A stretch of DNA of 64,000 bases from Rhodococcus sp. 4CII (GCF_014256275.1 NZ_JACCFE010000002.1:5126001-5190000), one strand, 5' to 3'. Shown: positions 33,113 to 42,144, counted from the first letter of the stretch. A program made the numbers and translations. Notes: generated by a model from the sequence alone, not told the origin.

Positions 33113-33767
33113 TCGCTGCCAGCAGATGCGCACCTTGCTGGGGATGTACGTGCTCGGGCGTCTCGGCGACACGGAGACCGCCGCGCTGCTCGCCCACCTG
33201 GACGGGTGCCGCGTCTGCCGTGCCGAGCTGAGCGAGCTGACCCCGGTGGCCGCGGCGCTGGGCCAGGCCGACCCGGATCGTCTCGGCGAACCGGCGCCCA
33301 CACCGCCGCCGACGTTGCCCGACACGATCTTCGCGGGCATCGACCGCGAGCGCGGCCGGCGGCGATACCGCCGGGCCGCGGCACTGGCCGGGGCCGCCGT
33401 GGTCGCCCTCGGGCTGCTCACCGGAGGGTTCTTCCTCCGCGGCCTCGTCCCGGCCGGCAATCCCGGGCAGCAGGTGTCGTTCACCGTCAATTCCGCCGGG
33501 GTGGTGGCCTCCGCCGAGGTCGAGAACCGTGCCTGGGGAACGGGAATCAGCCTCGACGTCACCGGGCTCCCGCAGGGGGAGCGGTACAACGTCTGGTTGC
33601 AGCGGCCCGACGGCAGTCGCATGAACGCGGGAAGTTTCATCGCAGGCGGAGACCGGAAGATGTCGATGCAACTCGCGGTGGGGCTCCCGATGTCGGACGC
33701 GACGATGCTCGGTGTCAGCGCTCCCGGCGACGACCGCCCGCTGCTTGCGGCGAACCTGCCGACGTGA
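33102..33767 (+). CDS. membrane anti-sigma factor with zinc-finger (ZAS) domain
   Basis: Partner of the sigma factor, 221 residues. The N-terminal domain has HLDGCRVC (HxxxCxxC of the ZAS fold) near residues 31-38. One TM helix is at ~88-110 (AAALAGAAVVALGLLTGGFFL). The extracytoplasmic domain (~115-221) resembles the RskA-type C-terminal region. Translation is coupled to the sigma gene. The Cys pair suggests thiol or redox sensing, but this is not proven. Confidence 0.93.
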   Translation: MTSDRCQQMRTLLGMYVLGRLGDTETAALLAHLDGCRVCRAELSELTPVAAALGQADPDRLGEPAPTPPPTLPDTIFAGIDRERGRRRYRRAAALAGAAVVALGLLTGGFFLRGLVPAGNPGQQVSFTVNSAGVVASAEVENRAWGTGISLDVTGLPQGERYNVWLQRPDGSRMNAGSFIAGGDRKMSMQLAVGLPMSDATMLGVSAPGDDRPLLAANLPT

Positions 33768-33797
33768 GGGTCCGGGACTCGAGTCCCGGACCCTCAC
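33764..33797. terminator. perfect hairpin overlapping the anti-sigma stop codon
   Basis: Two perfectly complementary 17-nt arms (33764-33780 and 33781-33797) form a 34-nt palindrome with no fixed loop. It includes the TGA of the anti-sigma gene and lies between convergent genes, so it is probably a bidirectional terminator. Confidence 0.65.
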
Positions 33798-33820
33798 GGT
33801 CGAGTAAATGCGGGATCGGC

Positions 33821-35086
33821 CTACGCGTACGCCGGCCGGCGTGTGGCACCGGGCGCTCGTGTGCGCTGCTGTTCGAGGACGGCGGCTCGCGCCGCGTCGT
33901 CGGTGGCGAGGTCGACGATCGCCGCGGCCAGGGCATAGGCCCCGTCGACGAGGGCGTCGTCGGCGGCCGGCGAGGCGGCGTCCGCCGCGAAGGCCGCCGT
34001 GTGCGGCGCGGCCGTCGACCCCATCACCCCGATCATCGGGTGGATCGACGGGACCGCCTGGGAGACGTTTCCCATGTCGGTCGATCCGCCGCCGAGTGCG
34101 GTGCCGCCTCGGGGTGGCATCACCCGGCCCCGATGCTCGAGTGCGGCGTCGAAGCGGTCGGCGAGGAACGGGTGCTGGACGAGGGGTTCGTAGATCGGGT
34201 CCACCGGGGTGACCGCGTACGTGCAGCCGGTGGCCGTGGCGGCGCCGTCGATGCAGGCCAGCACCTTCTTCTTCAGGTCGGCGGTCTCCGCGAGGTCGAA
34301 CGATCGCACCTCCGCCTCCACGACCGCCGACGCCGGGATGATGTTCGAGACGTCGCCGCCGGACAGGGTGACGGCGCTGACGCGCACGGTGTCGGGTAGA
34401 TGCTGCCGCAGCAGTCCCACCGACACCTGCATCACCGTCGCCGCGTCGCCGGCATTGATGCCCACGGTCGGTGCGGCCGCCGCGTGCGATGCCCGGCCGG
34501 TGAACTCGACCCGGAACCGGTCGCGCGACTGCGACGTGCTGCCCGCAGTGGGCACGACCACGCCGGGGCCGGGGTGGACCATCAACGACACCGTCGCGTC
34601 CTCCCAGGCGCCCGCCTCGAGCATGTGGGCCTTGCCCGCACCCTTCTCCTCGGCGGGGGTTCCGAGCAGCTTGACCCGGATGCCGAGGTCGTCCGCCACC
34701 CGGGACAGCGCGATCGCCGCCCCGGCGCCGGCGGTCGCGATGATGTTGTGACCGCACGCGTGTCCGATGCCGGGGAGGGCGTCGTATTCGGCGCACACCA
34801 CGACCGTCAGCTCACCGCTGCCGTACACGGCCTCCAGGGCGGTGTCCTGGCCCCAGACACCCACCGTCACCGCGAACCCGGCGTCGCGGAGCAGGTCCGC
34901 GACGAGCGCCGCCGAGCGGTGTTCCTCGAACGCGAGTTCCGGGTGGGCGTGCAGATCGTGGCTCGCGGCGACGAGTCGGTTCCGCCACTCGAGGACGGTG
35001 TCCTCGACGCGTCGCTTCAACTCCTCCGCTGCCCCGAGCGGGCCGCCGGGGACGTCGATGTCGCCGGTCGATGCAATGTCGGTCAT
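33821..35086 (-). CDS. M20 family metallo-amidohydrolase/carboxypeptidase
   Basis: Cytosolic zinc hydrolase of 421 residues of the M20D amidohydrolase group (aminobenzoyl-glutamate or N-acyl amino acid hydrolases). HDLHAHPELAFEEHRS near residue 45, YDALPGIGHACGHNIIATAG near 105-125 and the dimerisation-domain GRASHAAAAPTVGINAGDA are diagnostic. ATG at 35084-35086 with AGGA upstream. The MFS gene lies 29 bp upstream on the same strand, so uptake and hydrolysis of an amide-linked compound are likely linked. Confidence 0.9.
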   Translation of the reverse strand: MTDIASTGDIDVPGGPLGAAEELKRRVEDTVLEWRNRLVAASHDLHAHPELAFEEHRSAALVADLLRDAGFAVTVGVWGQDTALEAVYGSGELTVVVCAEYDALPGIGHACGHNIIATAGAGAAIALSRVADDLGIRVKLLGTPAEEKGAGKAHMLEAGAWEDATVSLMVHPGPGVVVPTAGSTSQSRDRFRVEFTGRASHAAAAPTVGINAGDAATVMQVSVGLLRQHLPDTVRVSAVTLSGGDVSNIIPASAVVEAEVRSFDLAETADLKKKVLACIDGAATATGCTYAVTPVDPIYEPLVQHPFLADRFDAALEHRGRVMPPRGGTALGGGSTDMGNVSQAVPSIHPMIGVMGSTAAPHTAAFAADAASPAADDALVDGAYALAAAIVDLATDDAARAAVLEQQRTRAPGATRRPAYA

Positions 35087-35115
35087 GAACTTTCCTTTTC
35101 TCCAGGGGTTGTGAA

Positions 35116-36588
35116 CTACGCTTCGGCGGCCACGGCAGGGACGGTGGGCGCTGCGCGGTCGGCGGCCCGGCCGCGCGTCACCACCGCGAGGCCGGCGACG
35201 GCGAGCGAGAGGATCCCGCAGATCACCCACACCGCTTGGTATCCCGCCTCACTCGTGATCACCGACCCGCCGTCGAGCGTCGCCGTGAAGCCGGACATCA
35301 CCGCGGTGAAGCTGGCACCGGCGATGGCGCCGGCCACCGTGCGGGCACTGTTGTAGAGGCCCGACGCGATGCCGACCGAGTCCCGCGGCGCCCGCGCCAC
35401 GACCACGTTGGGGAGCGCGGCGATGATGATGCCGTTGCCGAGACCGGACACCACGAGCCACGCGAGCACGCTGACGGTGTCCGAGTGGAGCACGGTGAGC
35501 AGGGCGTAACCCAGTGCTGCGGTGAGTGCGCCGACGATGACAGCCGTGACGTCGCCGACCCGTGCGCCGAGCCGCGGCCCGACGAATGTGCCGCCGAAGG
35601 CCGCGATCGACGCGAACACGAGGACCAGCCCGATCATCGAAGACGTCAGGCCGAGCCCGAATCCGGCGGTGGCCGGGTCGGTGCCGACGAAGAGAGCGAT
35701 CGGAGTCTGGCTACCGAACAGCTGGGCACCGAACAGGGCCGCGAGCAGGATCGGGAGGCCGACGCCCGCGCGGCCGGAGAGCATCGCGAAATCGACCAGC
35801 GGCGAGGCCACCCGCCGCTCGACAACCACCCAGAGGGCGAGCAGCGCACCGCCGAGCAGGAGCCCGCCCAGCACCGGCCCCGACGACCACCCGAACCTGT
35901 TGCCCGTGCTGATCGCGAACAACGCGGACGCCAGCCCCGCACCGAGGAGGATCGCGCCGGCCCAGTCGAGACGGCCGGTGGTCCGGGCCGTCGTCTCCGG
36001 CACGAAGAAGATCACCACCACGAGCGCGAGCGCCATGAGCGCCGCCGGAACGAGAAGCAGCACAGTGAGATTCAGGAACGACGCGAGGATCCCGGACAGG
36101 ACGACGCCGACGCTGGCGCCGAGGGTGAGCCCGCCGACGAGTAATCCGATCGCCTTCCCCGACTGCTCTCCGGCACGTTCACGCACGATCGCGAATTCGA
36201 GCGGGAGGAACGCCGCCAGTGCGCCGGTGATCGCCCGGCCCAGAATGAAGACGCCGAACGTCGGGGCGAGCGCCGACACGACGCTGCCGGCCGTGACCAT
36301 CGCGGTCGCGACGACGAGCATCCTCTTGTGCCCGTACCGGTCGCCCATCTTGGCGAGCACAGGCACGAGAACCGCGGTCGCGAGCAGGTAACTCGTCTGC
36401 ACCCAGTTCAGGTCGGCGGGTCCGACCGAGTACTTCTCGCCGATCGCCGAGAGAACCGGGCTGAACCAGGCCTGGAGGAATCCGCTGGACAGTTCCATCG
36501 CGAAAAGGAATCCGACGAAACCGGCCGCGGCGCCGAGGCGCCGGTCGGGACCGGACCCGGTGGGAATGGGAAATCGGAGTGCTCCCAT
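35116..36588 (-). CDS. MFS transporter, DHA2-like
   Basis: Polytopic transporter of 490 residues, about 14 TM segments. WVQTSYLLATAVLVPVLAKMGDRYGHKRM in the loop after TM2 is the MFS signature. The ATG at 36588 is preceded by GGAGG. It is cotranscribed with the M20 hydrolase gene and divergent from the Lrp-type regulator at 36730. Substrate unknown; DHA2 members usually export drugs, but the context would also fit uptake. Confidence 0.9.
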   Translation of the reverse strand: MGALRFPIPTGSGPDRRLGAAAGFVGFLFAMELSSGFLQAWFSPVLSAIGEKYSVGPADLNWVQTSYLLATAVLVPVLAKMGDRYGHKRMLVVATAMVTAGSVVSALAPTFGVFILGRAITGALAAFLPLEFAIVRERAGEQSGKAIGLLVGGLTLGASVGVVLSGILASFLNLTVLLLVPAALMALALVVVIFFVPETTARTTGRLDWAGAILLGAGLASALFAISTGNRFGWSSGPVLGGLLLGGALLALWVVVERRVASPLVDFAMLSGRAGVGLPILLAALFGAQLFGSQTPIALFVGTDPATAGFGLGLTSSMIGLVLVFASIAAFGGTFVGPRLGARVGDVTAVIVGALTAALGYALLTVLHSDTVSVLAWLVVSGLGNGIIIAALPNVVVARAPRDSVGIASGLYNSARTVAGAIAGASFTAVMSGFTATLDGGSVITSEAGYQAVWVICGILSLAVAGLAVVTRGRAADRAAPTVPAVAAEA

Positions 36589-36729
36589 GTATGACCTCCA
36601 AGGTGGCGGGTCGCCGGAAACGGCGACATGACAATATGAGCGAAACGACCGAATCGATGCGTCCGAGTGTCGGGTGAGTGAGTTTCTGCGGTGTAAATGC
36701 GCAGATTCTGTACGTGAGGAGCCACCGTT

Positions 36730-37734
36730 ATGCAGGAAAAGACGCCCACGGACGACGAACTTCGGCTTATTCACGCTCTGCAGGTGTGGCCGCGGGCGCC
36801 GTGGTCGCAACTCGGCCCGATCCTCGACGCCGACCCGGTCACCCTCGCGCGGCGATGGTCCGGACTTACCGAACGGGGGATGGCCTGGGTGACGGCCCAG
36901 CCGCCGATGTTCGAGACGGCCCGCGGCGCGATCGTCGAGGTCGAGTGCGTCGCGGGGTCGATCGACGCCGTGATCGCCGAGATGTCCCAGGACAGGGAGT
37001 GCATGTCGATCGACGTCGCCTCGGGCGGGCGCGACCTGATCCTCACCGTCGGCTGTCAGAACCCGACCGCGTTCAACCGGTATGTCGTGTCCCGGATTCC
37101 GGGCATCCCCGACGTCCGCACCGTCCGCACGCACCCGATCGTCACCGCGATCTCCGGGGCCTCACAGTGGCGCCTGCGTGCCCTCGACGCCGAGGAGGCG
37201 AACGCGATCGACGCCGCCCGGCACCGCGACGCCGCCCGGCTCTCCGCGATGTTCACTCGTCCGCCCGTCGCCGAGCGCGACATCGTCTCCATCCTGTCCC
37301 GCGACGGTCGCGCGACCACGCGGACGGTCGCGGAGGCGCTGGGAACGTCCACCCGGCGTGGACGCGAACGTCTCAGTGCGACACTCGCTTCCGGAGCGCT
37401 GGAACTCCGCACGGACATGCCGCGCTGGGCCTCGGGGTATCCGGTCTGCGCGTGGTACTTCCTGCGCGTCCCCGCCGCCCAGATGGTTCGGGTCGGCGCC
37501 AACCTCAGTGGGCTGCCCGCGGTCCGGACGGTGTTGTCGGTGGCCGGGCCCGCCAACCTCCTCGTGTCCGTGTGGCTGCGCGAGCTGTCCGACGTCGAAG
37601 GCCTCGAAGCCGTCGTGGAGCAGAAGCTGCCCGCGGTCAGCATCCTCGACCGGTGTCTGGTCCTCGGCGTCCGCAAACGCATGGGCCGCGTGTTCGACGA
37701 GGACGAACTGCCGATGCAGATCGTGCCGTGGTAG
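36730..37734 (+). CDS. Lrp/AsnC family regulator with two modules
   Basis: Protein of 334 residues built from two Lrp halves: HTH at about 8-50 plus a sensor domain to ~150, then a second HTH (~180-225, VAERDIVSILSRDGRATTRTVAEALGTSTRRGRERLSATL) and a second AsnC ligand domain to the end. Duplicated Lrp proteins of this kind are common in actinobacteria. ATG at 36730. It diverges from the MFS/M20 operon across a 141-bp gap and probably regulates it. A large hairpin begins at its stop codon. Confidence 0.92.
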   Translation: MQEKTPTDDELRLIHALQVWPRAPWSQLGPILDADPVTLARRWSGLTERGMAWVTAQPPMFETARGAIVEVECVAGSIDAVIAEMSQDRECMSIDVASGGRDLILTVGCQNPTAFNRYVVSRIPGIPDVRTVRTHPIVTAISGASQWRLRALDAEEANAIDAARHRDAARLSAMFTRPPVAERDIVSILSRDGRATTRTVAEALGTSTRRGRERLSATLASGALELRTDMPRWASGYPVCAWYFLRVPAAQMVRVGANLSGLPAVRTVLSVAGPANLLVSVWLRELSDVEGLEAVVEQKLPAVSILDRCLVLGVRKRMGRVFDEDELPMQIVPW

Positions 37735-37801
37735 GCGCTCCGCGCCCGTGCGCCCTTCTGGTAGCGGGGACAACCAGAAAGGCGCACGAGCGCGAAGCGC
37801 C
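37734..37801. repeat. palindromic repeat element, copy A (REP-like)
   Basis: Arms 37734-37762 and 37773-37801 pair along ~29 nt with three mismatches around a 10-nt loop. The central GTGCGCCCTTCTGGT / ACCAGAAAGGCGCAC block and the GCGCGAAGCGCC end recur at 46861-46932. Located just after the Lrp stop codon, it can also serve as terminator. Confidence 0.75.
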
Positions 37802-37858
37802 TTCTGTGACCGCGCTCACATCTGGCGGCATCGGGAATTGATCGGAGGGATGGCACGT

Positions 37859-37883
37859 TAGTTGAGTCAATAACGCTCAACTA
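37859..37883. promoter_or_regulatory. HAIR-like inverted repeat upstream of the Clp ATPase
   Basis: TAGTTGAG-N9-CTCAACTA has perfect 8-bp arms. It resembles the HspR HAIR element (CTTGAGT-N7-ACTCAAG): TTGAGT is exact on the left and CTCAA on the right. It ends 15 bp before the ATG at 37899, with AGGAGG in between, so a bound repressor would block the promoter. Confidence 0.6.
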
Positions 37884-37898
37884 GTAGGAGGCTGAGGA

Positions 37899-40319
37899 AT
37901 GCCAGCATTCTTCGGGCCGGAGGGCCCAGGTCGCATCGACATCAGTCGGCTCATGAGTCGCTCCACCCAGGAGCTCATGGCGGCTGCTGCACGTTTCGCC
38001 GCAGGTCGCGGCGATTCGGACCTCGATGCACTCCATGTTCTGCGCGTCATGGCAGAACACGACCCCGTCAAAACCCTGATGCAACGCGCAGGCGCCGACC
38101 CGTCGGCCGTCGCCGATGCCGTCGAACTGCGTCTGCCCCAGAGCCGCGACACGTCAGGCTTTGCAACGCCCGCACTGAGCGGCGCGCTGAAGACGGCGCT
38201 GCTCGAGGCGCACCAGCTTGCGCGCGCTCTCGGTTCCACGTACATCGATCCGGAGCACCTCTTCCTGGCGCTCGCCGCGGATCAGGACCACGCCGCCGGA
38301 CGCCTGCTCGCGTCCGAGGGCATCACCCCGGAACGCCTGCAGACCGCGGTGCAGGGTGGGTCGGTGGAGGAGTCCGCGGACTCCGAGACCCCCACACTCG
38401 ACAAATACGGCTTCGACCTCACCGAACGCGCACGCGGCGGTGGAGTCGATCCGGTGATCGGGCGTGCCGACGAGATCGAGCAGACCATCGAGATCCTGTC
38501 GCGCCGCACCAAGAACAACCCCGTTCTCGTCGGTGAGGCCGGCGTCGGCAAGACGGCGATCGTCGAGGGCCTGGCCCAGCGCATCGTCGACGGCGACGTT
38601 CCCGACCGCCTGATGGGCAAGCGCATCGTCCAGCTCGACCTGCCCAGCATGGTGTCGGGCACGCGGTACCGCGGTGACTTCGAGGAACGCCTCAACAAGG
38701 TGATCGACGAGATCTCCGCTCACAAGGACGAGCTGATCGTCTTCATCGACGAGGTCCACTCCATCGCCGGTGCCGGAGCGGGAGCGGACGGCGCCATGGA
38801 CGCGGGCAACATCCTCAAGCCGAAACTCGCCCGCGGTGAGCTTCATATCGTGGGCGCCACCACGCTCGACGAATACCGCAAGCACATCGAGAAGGATCCG
38901 GCGCTCGAACGCCGCTTCCAGCCGGTGACCGTCGCGGAACCGAGTGTCCCGGATGCGGTGGCGATCCTGTCCGGTCTGCGCGATCGGTACGAGGAGCACC
39001 ACGGTGTCCGCTACACCGACGAGGCGATCTCCGCTGCAGTCGAACTGTCGGCCCGATACATCGGCGACCGTTTTCTGCCGGACAAGGCGATCGACCTGAT
39101 CGATCAGGCCGGCGCCCGGTTGCGGCTGCGGATGCCGAGCGTCGACGTCGAGGCACTGCGGGCGACACTCGCGGAACTCGAGAAGGCCAAGGACCAGGCC
39201 GTCGCGGACGAGGAGTACGAGAAGGCGTCGGCGCTGCGCGACCAGATCGTGGGCGTCCAGGCCCGGATCGACGGCAAAGCGGACGCGTCCGATTCCGCAC
39301 CCGAGGTGACCGCCGAGCACATCGCCGAGGTCGTGTCGCGGGCCACCGGCATTCCGGCCAGCCAGATGACCGAGGAGGAGAAGGAACGACTCCGCCGGCT
39401 CGAGGACGAACTGCATCGTCGCGTGGTCGGTCAGGACGACGCCGTGCGGGCCATCGCCCGGGCGGTGCGTCGCAGCCGCACAGGCATGAACGATCCGGAC
39501 CGTCCCGTGGGCAGCTTCCTGTTCCTCGGACCGACCGGCGTCGGGAAGACCGAGTTGGCGAAGGCGCTGGCCGCCACGCTGTTCGGTGACGAGAACAAGA
39601 TGCTGCGGCTCGACATGAGCGAGTTCGGAGAGCGTCACACCGTCAGTCGGCTCGTCGGGGCCCCTCCCGGTTACGTCGGATACGGGGAGGCGGGACAGCT
39701 CACCGAGCAGGTTCGCCGCAACCCGTATTCGGTGATCCTCCTCGACGAGATCGAGAAGGCGCACCCCGACGTGTTCAACACGCTGCTGCAGGTGCTCGAC
39801 GACGGCCGGCTCACGGACGGTCAGGGTCGGACGGTGGATTTCAAGAACGCGGTCCTGATCATGACCAGCAACCTGGGGTCCGACATCATCTCCAGCAAGT
39901 CGGGTGCGCTGGGCTTCAGCACCGGTGACGCGGAGGCTTCGGAGAAGCCGCTGCGGGACCGGGTGATGGGCAGGCTGCGGGAGTCGATGCGCCCGGAATT
40001 CCTGAACCGCATCGACGAGATCGTGATCTTCCGCAAGCTCGACGCCGATCAGTTGCACCGGATCACCGACCTGTTGCTGGACGACAGCCGGAAGCGGCTG
40101 CAGTCCAAGGGCATCGAGATCTCGTTCAGCGACGCCGCGGTCGACTGGATCGCCGAGCACGGACACCAGCCCGAGTTCGGGGCGCGCCCGCTGCGCCGGT
40201 CGATCCAGCGGGCCGTCGACGATCGGATCGCCGATCTGCTGCTCGACGACGTCCTCGTCGAGGGTGGCAGCGTCGCGGTCGGAGTGTCCGACGACGAGTT
40301 GGACCTCGTAGTCGGCTGA
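37899..40319 (+). CDS. ClpC-type AAA+ unfoldase (Clp protease ATP-binding subunit)
   Basis: Hexameric protein unfoldase of 806 residues. A degenerate Clp_N repeat domain spans ~15-150. AAA module 1 has Walker A GEAGVGKT near 207 and FIDEVHSIAGAGA. A short middle region has a UVR-like EYEKASALRDQI rather than a long ClpB M-domain. AAA module 2 has GPTGVGKT near 546 and LLDEIEKAHPDV. SGALGFSTGD near 674 resembles the IGF/LGF loop that docks ClpP, so it probably feeds a ClpP protease. ATG at 37899. The palindrome upstream suggests heat-shock control, unlike the usual housekeeping clpC. Confidence 0.93.
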   Translation: MPAFFGPEGPGRIDISRLMSRSTQELMAAAARFAAGRGDSDLDALHVLRVMAEHDPVKTLMQRAGADPSAVADAVELRLPQSRDTSGFATPALSGALKTALLEAHQLARALGSTYIDPEHLFLALAADQDHAAGRLLASEGITPERLQTAVQGGSVEESADSETPTLDKYGFDLTERARGGGVDPVIGRADEIEQTIEILSRRTKNNPVLVGEAGVGKTAIVEGLAQRIVDGDVPDRLMGKRIVQLDLPSMVSGTRYRGDFEERLNKVIDEISAHKDELIVFIDEVHSIAGAGAGADGAMDAGNILKPKLARGELHIVGATTLDEYRKHIEKDPALERRFQPVTVAEPSVPDAVAILSGLRDRYEEHHGVRYTDEAISAAVELSARYIGDRFLPDKAIDLIDQAGARLRLRMPSVDVEALRATLAELEKAKDQAVADEEYEKASALRDQIVGVQARIDGKADASDSAPEVTAEHIAEVVSRATGIPASQMTEEEKERLRRLEDELHRRVVGQDDAVRAIARAVRRSRTGMNDPDRPVGSFLFLGPTGVGKTELAKALAATLFGDENKMLRLDMSEFGERHTVSRLVGAPPGYVGYGEAGQLTEQVRRNPYSVILLDEIEKAHPDVFNTLLQVLDDGRLTDGQGRTVDFKNAVLIMTSNLGSDIISSKSGALGFSTGDAEASEKPLRDRVMGRLRESMRPEFLNRIDEIVIFRKLDADQLHRITDLLLDDSRKRLQSKGIEISFSDAAVDWIAEHGHQPEFGARPLRRSIQRAVDDRIADLLLDDVLVEGGSVAVGVSDDELDLVVG

Positions 40320-40327
40320 CACCCCAG

Positions 40328-40367
40328 GTGAGTGGCAAAGTGTGCTCCCGCACGCTTTGCCACTCAC
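40328..40367. terminator. hairpin after the clp gene, GTGAGTGGC repeat copy 1
   Basis: GTGAGTGGCAAAGtGTGC (40328-40345) pairs with GCACgCTTTGCCACTCAC (40350-40367) around TCCC. It starts 9 bp after the clp stop. Its flanks (CCCAGGTGAGTG and CACTCACGTG) recur at 41282-41328. The remaining ~215 bp up to 40585 hold nothing recognisable. Confidence 0.7.
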
Positions 40368-40584
40368 GTGTCCGGGTAGGCCCCTTACCCGCCCTCGCCG
40401 TTCCGGATCAGCACCCGGTGATGAGCTGTGCGCCGTGCACCGTCACCTGTGCGGTGTGCGGGGCTGCACTGTGAACGGGTGTGTGCCCGGGGTGCGCTGC
40501 CCTCCGCGCAGGAGAAGTGGCCGGATTACCGCCGACCGCGGTCCGTGCTCGCCTCCGGAACGGGTACCGACTACCCAGCGGACG

Positions 40585-41052
40585 TCAGTCGAGCAACTCG
40601 ACGTCCCAATTCTCCTTCTGCACTTGCAGATCGATCTCCCGGATCTGCCGGGCGAGCTCGTCGGCCCGCCGTCGCAGATCCCGGACGGGCAACGCCGCGA
40701 CGAAGACGAGCTCGGAGCGGAGCTGCCGGCCGTATCGGTCCTGCTCGCGGCCCGCCGCGGCATCCGCCGCGGCGGAGACGACCCGGTGCCGGACCCGCAG
40801 CATGTCCCGGCGGGCCAGCGCGTCGGTAATGCTCGCATCGCCCAGGGGTGCAGAGGTATTCGTCCGATTGATCCTTCGGATGAGGACCTCCAAGCGGTCC
40901 AGGACCTCCTCGAGTTCGAGGAGTAGCGACGCCGCGTCTTCCGCCGGCGACTCGCCTTCCTGGTGCCGCGCATTCGTGAGGATGCGCGACTTCAGGTGCT
41001 CCACCCGGCGTGTCAGATCGCCGCGCTCGGCCAGGGCCTCAGCCAACTTCAT
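40585..41052 (-). CDS. DIP1984 family protein
   Basis: Conserved protein of 155 residues with strong heptad-like helical character (MKLAEALAERGDLTRRVEHL, LLLELEEVLDRLEVLIRRIN, LARQIREIDLQVQKENW). The N-terminal KLAEAL.ER.DL..R...L pattern and IN.TN motif identify the DIP1984/septicolysin-like family of unknown function. The ATG at 41050-41052 is preceded by AAGGAG. It stands alone between the Clp ATPase and IclR genes. Confidence 0.88.
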   Translation of the reverse strand: MKLAEALAERGDLTRRVEHLKSRILTNARHQEGESPAEDAASLLLELEEVLDRLEVLIRRINRTNTSAPLGDASITDALARRDMLRVRHRVVSAAADAAAGREQDRYGRQLRSELVFVAALPVRDLRRRADELARQIREIDLQVQKENWDVELLD

Positions 41053-41281
41053 GGGAATCTCCTTTCTCGAAGTCGTTGTCGGGCGTCGCAAATGGCGGAG
41101 ATGGGCCGCGGCACCGCCGGGGTGCGGTGTGAAGCGCGTAGAACGCGCGGGTGAATTCCCCGAACCGTCGTGTCGGAGAGCGATCTCGGTGGGCGCTCAT
41201 GCGCCTTTCGTCGAGTCGAATTCGAGCATCTTCAATAACTACCACAATCCGGCTCGTGTGGCGACAGTCGATGTCGCCCAG

Positions 41282-41328
41282 GTGAGTGCCGATGTATTCC
41301 GTGTATTGCGCCGCCCGTTGGCACTCAC
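41282..41328. repeat. GTGAGTGCC inverted repeat, copy 2
   Basis: GTGAGTGCC (41282-41290) pairs with GGCACTCAC (41320-41328). The outer flanks CCCAG and GTG match copy 1 at 40328. It lies in the 306-bp gap between the DIP1984 and IclR genes, 30 bp before the IclR start. The rest of that gap shows no gene. Confidence 0.5.
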
Positions 41329-41358
41329 GTGCTGGTGGGGGCGACTATCGTCGGGGGT

Positions 41359-42144
41359 ATGCGAGCGGACGACGGCGAATTGACTTCCAAGCACCAACCG
41401 TTGCTGGTGCTGAGCAAGATCACGGAGATCCTCGACGCCTTCAGCCTGGCACGGCCGTCGATGACCCTCGGTGAGATCCACCAGGCCACGGGTCTGCCGA
41501 CGTCGACGGTCCAGCGGCTGGTCAGCAACCTGGTGGCGCAGGAGTTTCTCGACCGCTCCGGCGACCAGATCCGGATCGGCGTGAAGATGGCGTTCTGGGC
41601 TGCGACGGCGACGAAGGGACTCGACGTGCTGGCGGTCGTCAGCCCGGTGCTGAAGGAGATCAGGGACGCCACCGGCGAGACCGCCAGCTTCTTCCGGGTC
41701 GAGCAGGGTTATCGCGTGTGCGTGGCGATCGCCGAGACCGAGCACGCCCTGCGACGGAACATGTACGTCGGGAAGATCGTCCCGCTCCCCGCGGGCTCGG
41801 CGGGCCGGGTGCTGCTCGCCTGGAACCCCGACCTCACCGAACAGGTGCTCGCCGGCCCGATCGAGCCGATGACCGAGGGCACCGTCACCGACACCGACGT
41901 GCTGCGTGAGCTGATCCACCAGGCCAAGGCCGACGGGTACGCCATCACCGCGGGGGAGCGCGAAGACAGCGCGTCGGGATTGGCGGCGCCGGTGTTCGAT
42001 TCGTCTGCCGACGTGCTCGGCGCGCTGGCGATCAGCGGCCCGACCCTGCGCATGCCGCGCGAGCAGTGCGAGAAATGGGTGGATCTGCTCGTCGGCAGCG
42101 CCGAACAGGTCACCCGGACGCTGGGCGGCCGCTACCCGTCATGA
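41359..42144 (+). CDS. IclR family transcriptional regulator
   Basis: Regulator of 261 residues. The N-terminal winged HTH (~18-80) contains LGEIHQATGLPTSTVQRLVSNLVAQEFLDRSGDQIRIG. The C-terminal IclR effector domain (~95-260) contains LPAGSAGRVLLAW and the GYAITAGEREDSASGLAAPVFD motif. ATG at 41359 with GGGGG just upstream. It converges on, and overlaps by 6 bp, the hydroxyacid dehydrogenase that ends the 46775-42139 operon, which it likely controls. Confidence 0.93.
   Translation: MRADDGELTSKHQPLLVLSKITEILDAFSLARPSMTLGEIHQATGLPTSTVQRLVSNLVAQEFLDRSGDQIRIGVKMAFWAATATKGLDVLAVVSPVLKEIRDATGETASFFRVEQGYRVCVAIAETEHALRRNMYVGKIVPLPAGSAGRVLLAWNPDLTEQVLAGPIEPMTEGTVTDTDVLRELIHQAKADGYAITAGEREDSASGLAAPVFDSSADVLGALAISGPTLRMPREQCEKWVDLLVGSAEQVTRTLGGRYPS

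Noticed and set aside
33764..33797. 34-nt palindrome as a transposon end or regulatory operator
   Set aside because: It covers the stop codon between convergent genes and has no second copy in the window, so a terminator is the simpler reading.
37808..37836. Possible ClgR site (CGCTCACATCTGGCG) upstream of the Clp ATPase
   Set aside because: The CGC and GCG halves are spaced too far apart for the ClgR consensus.
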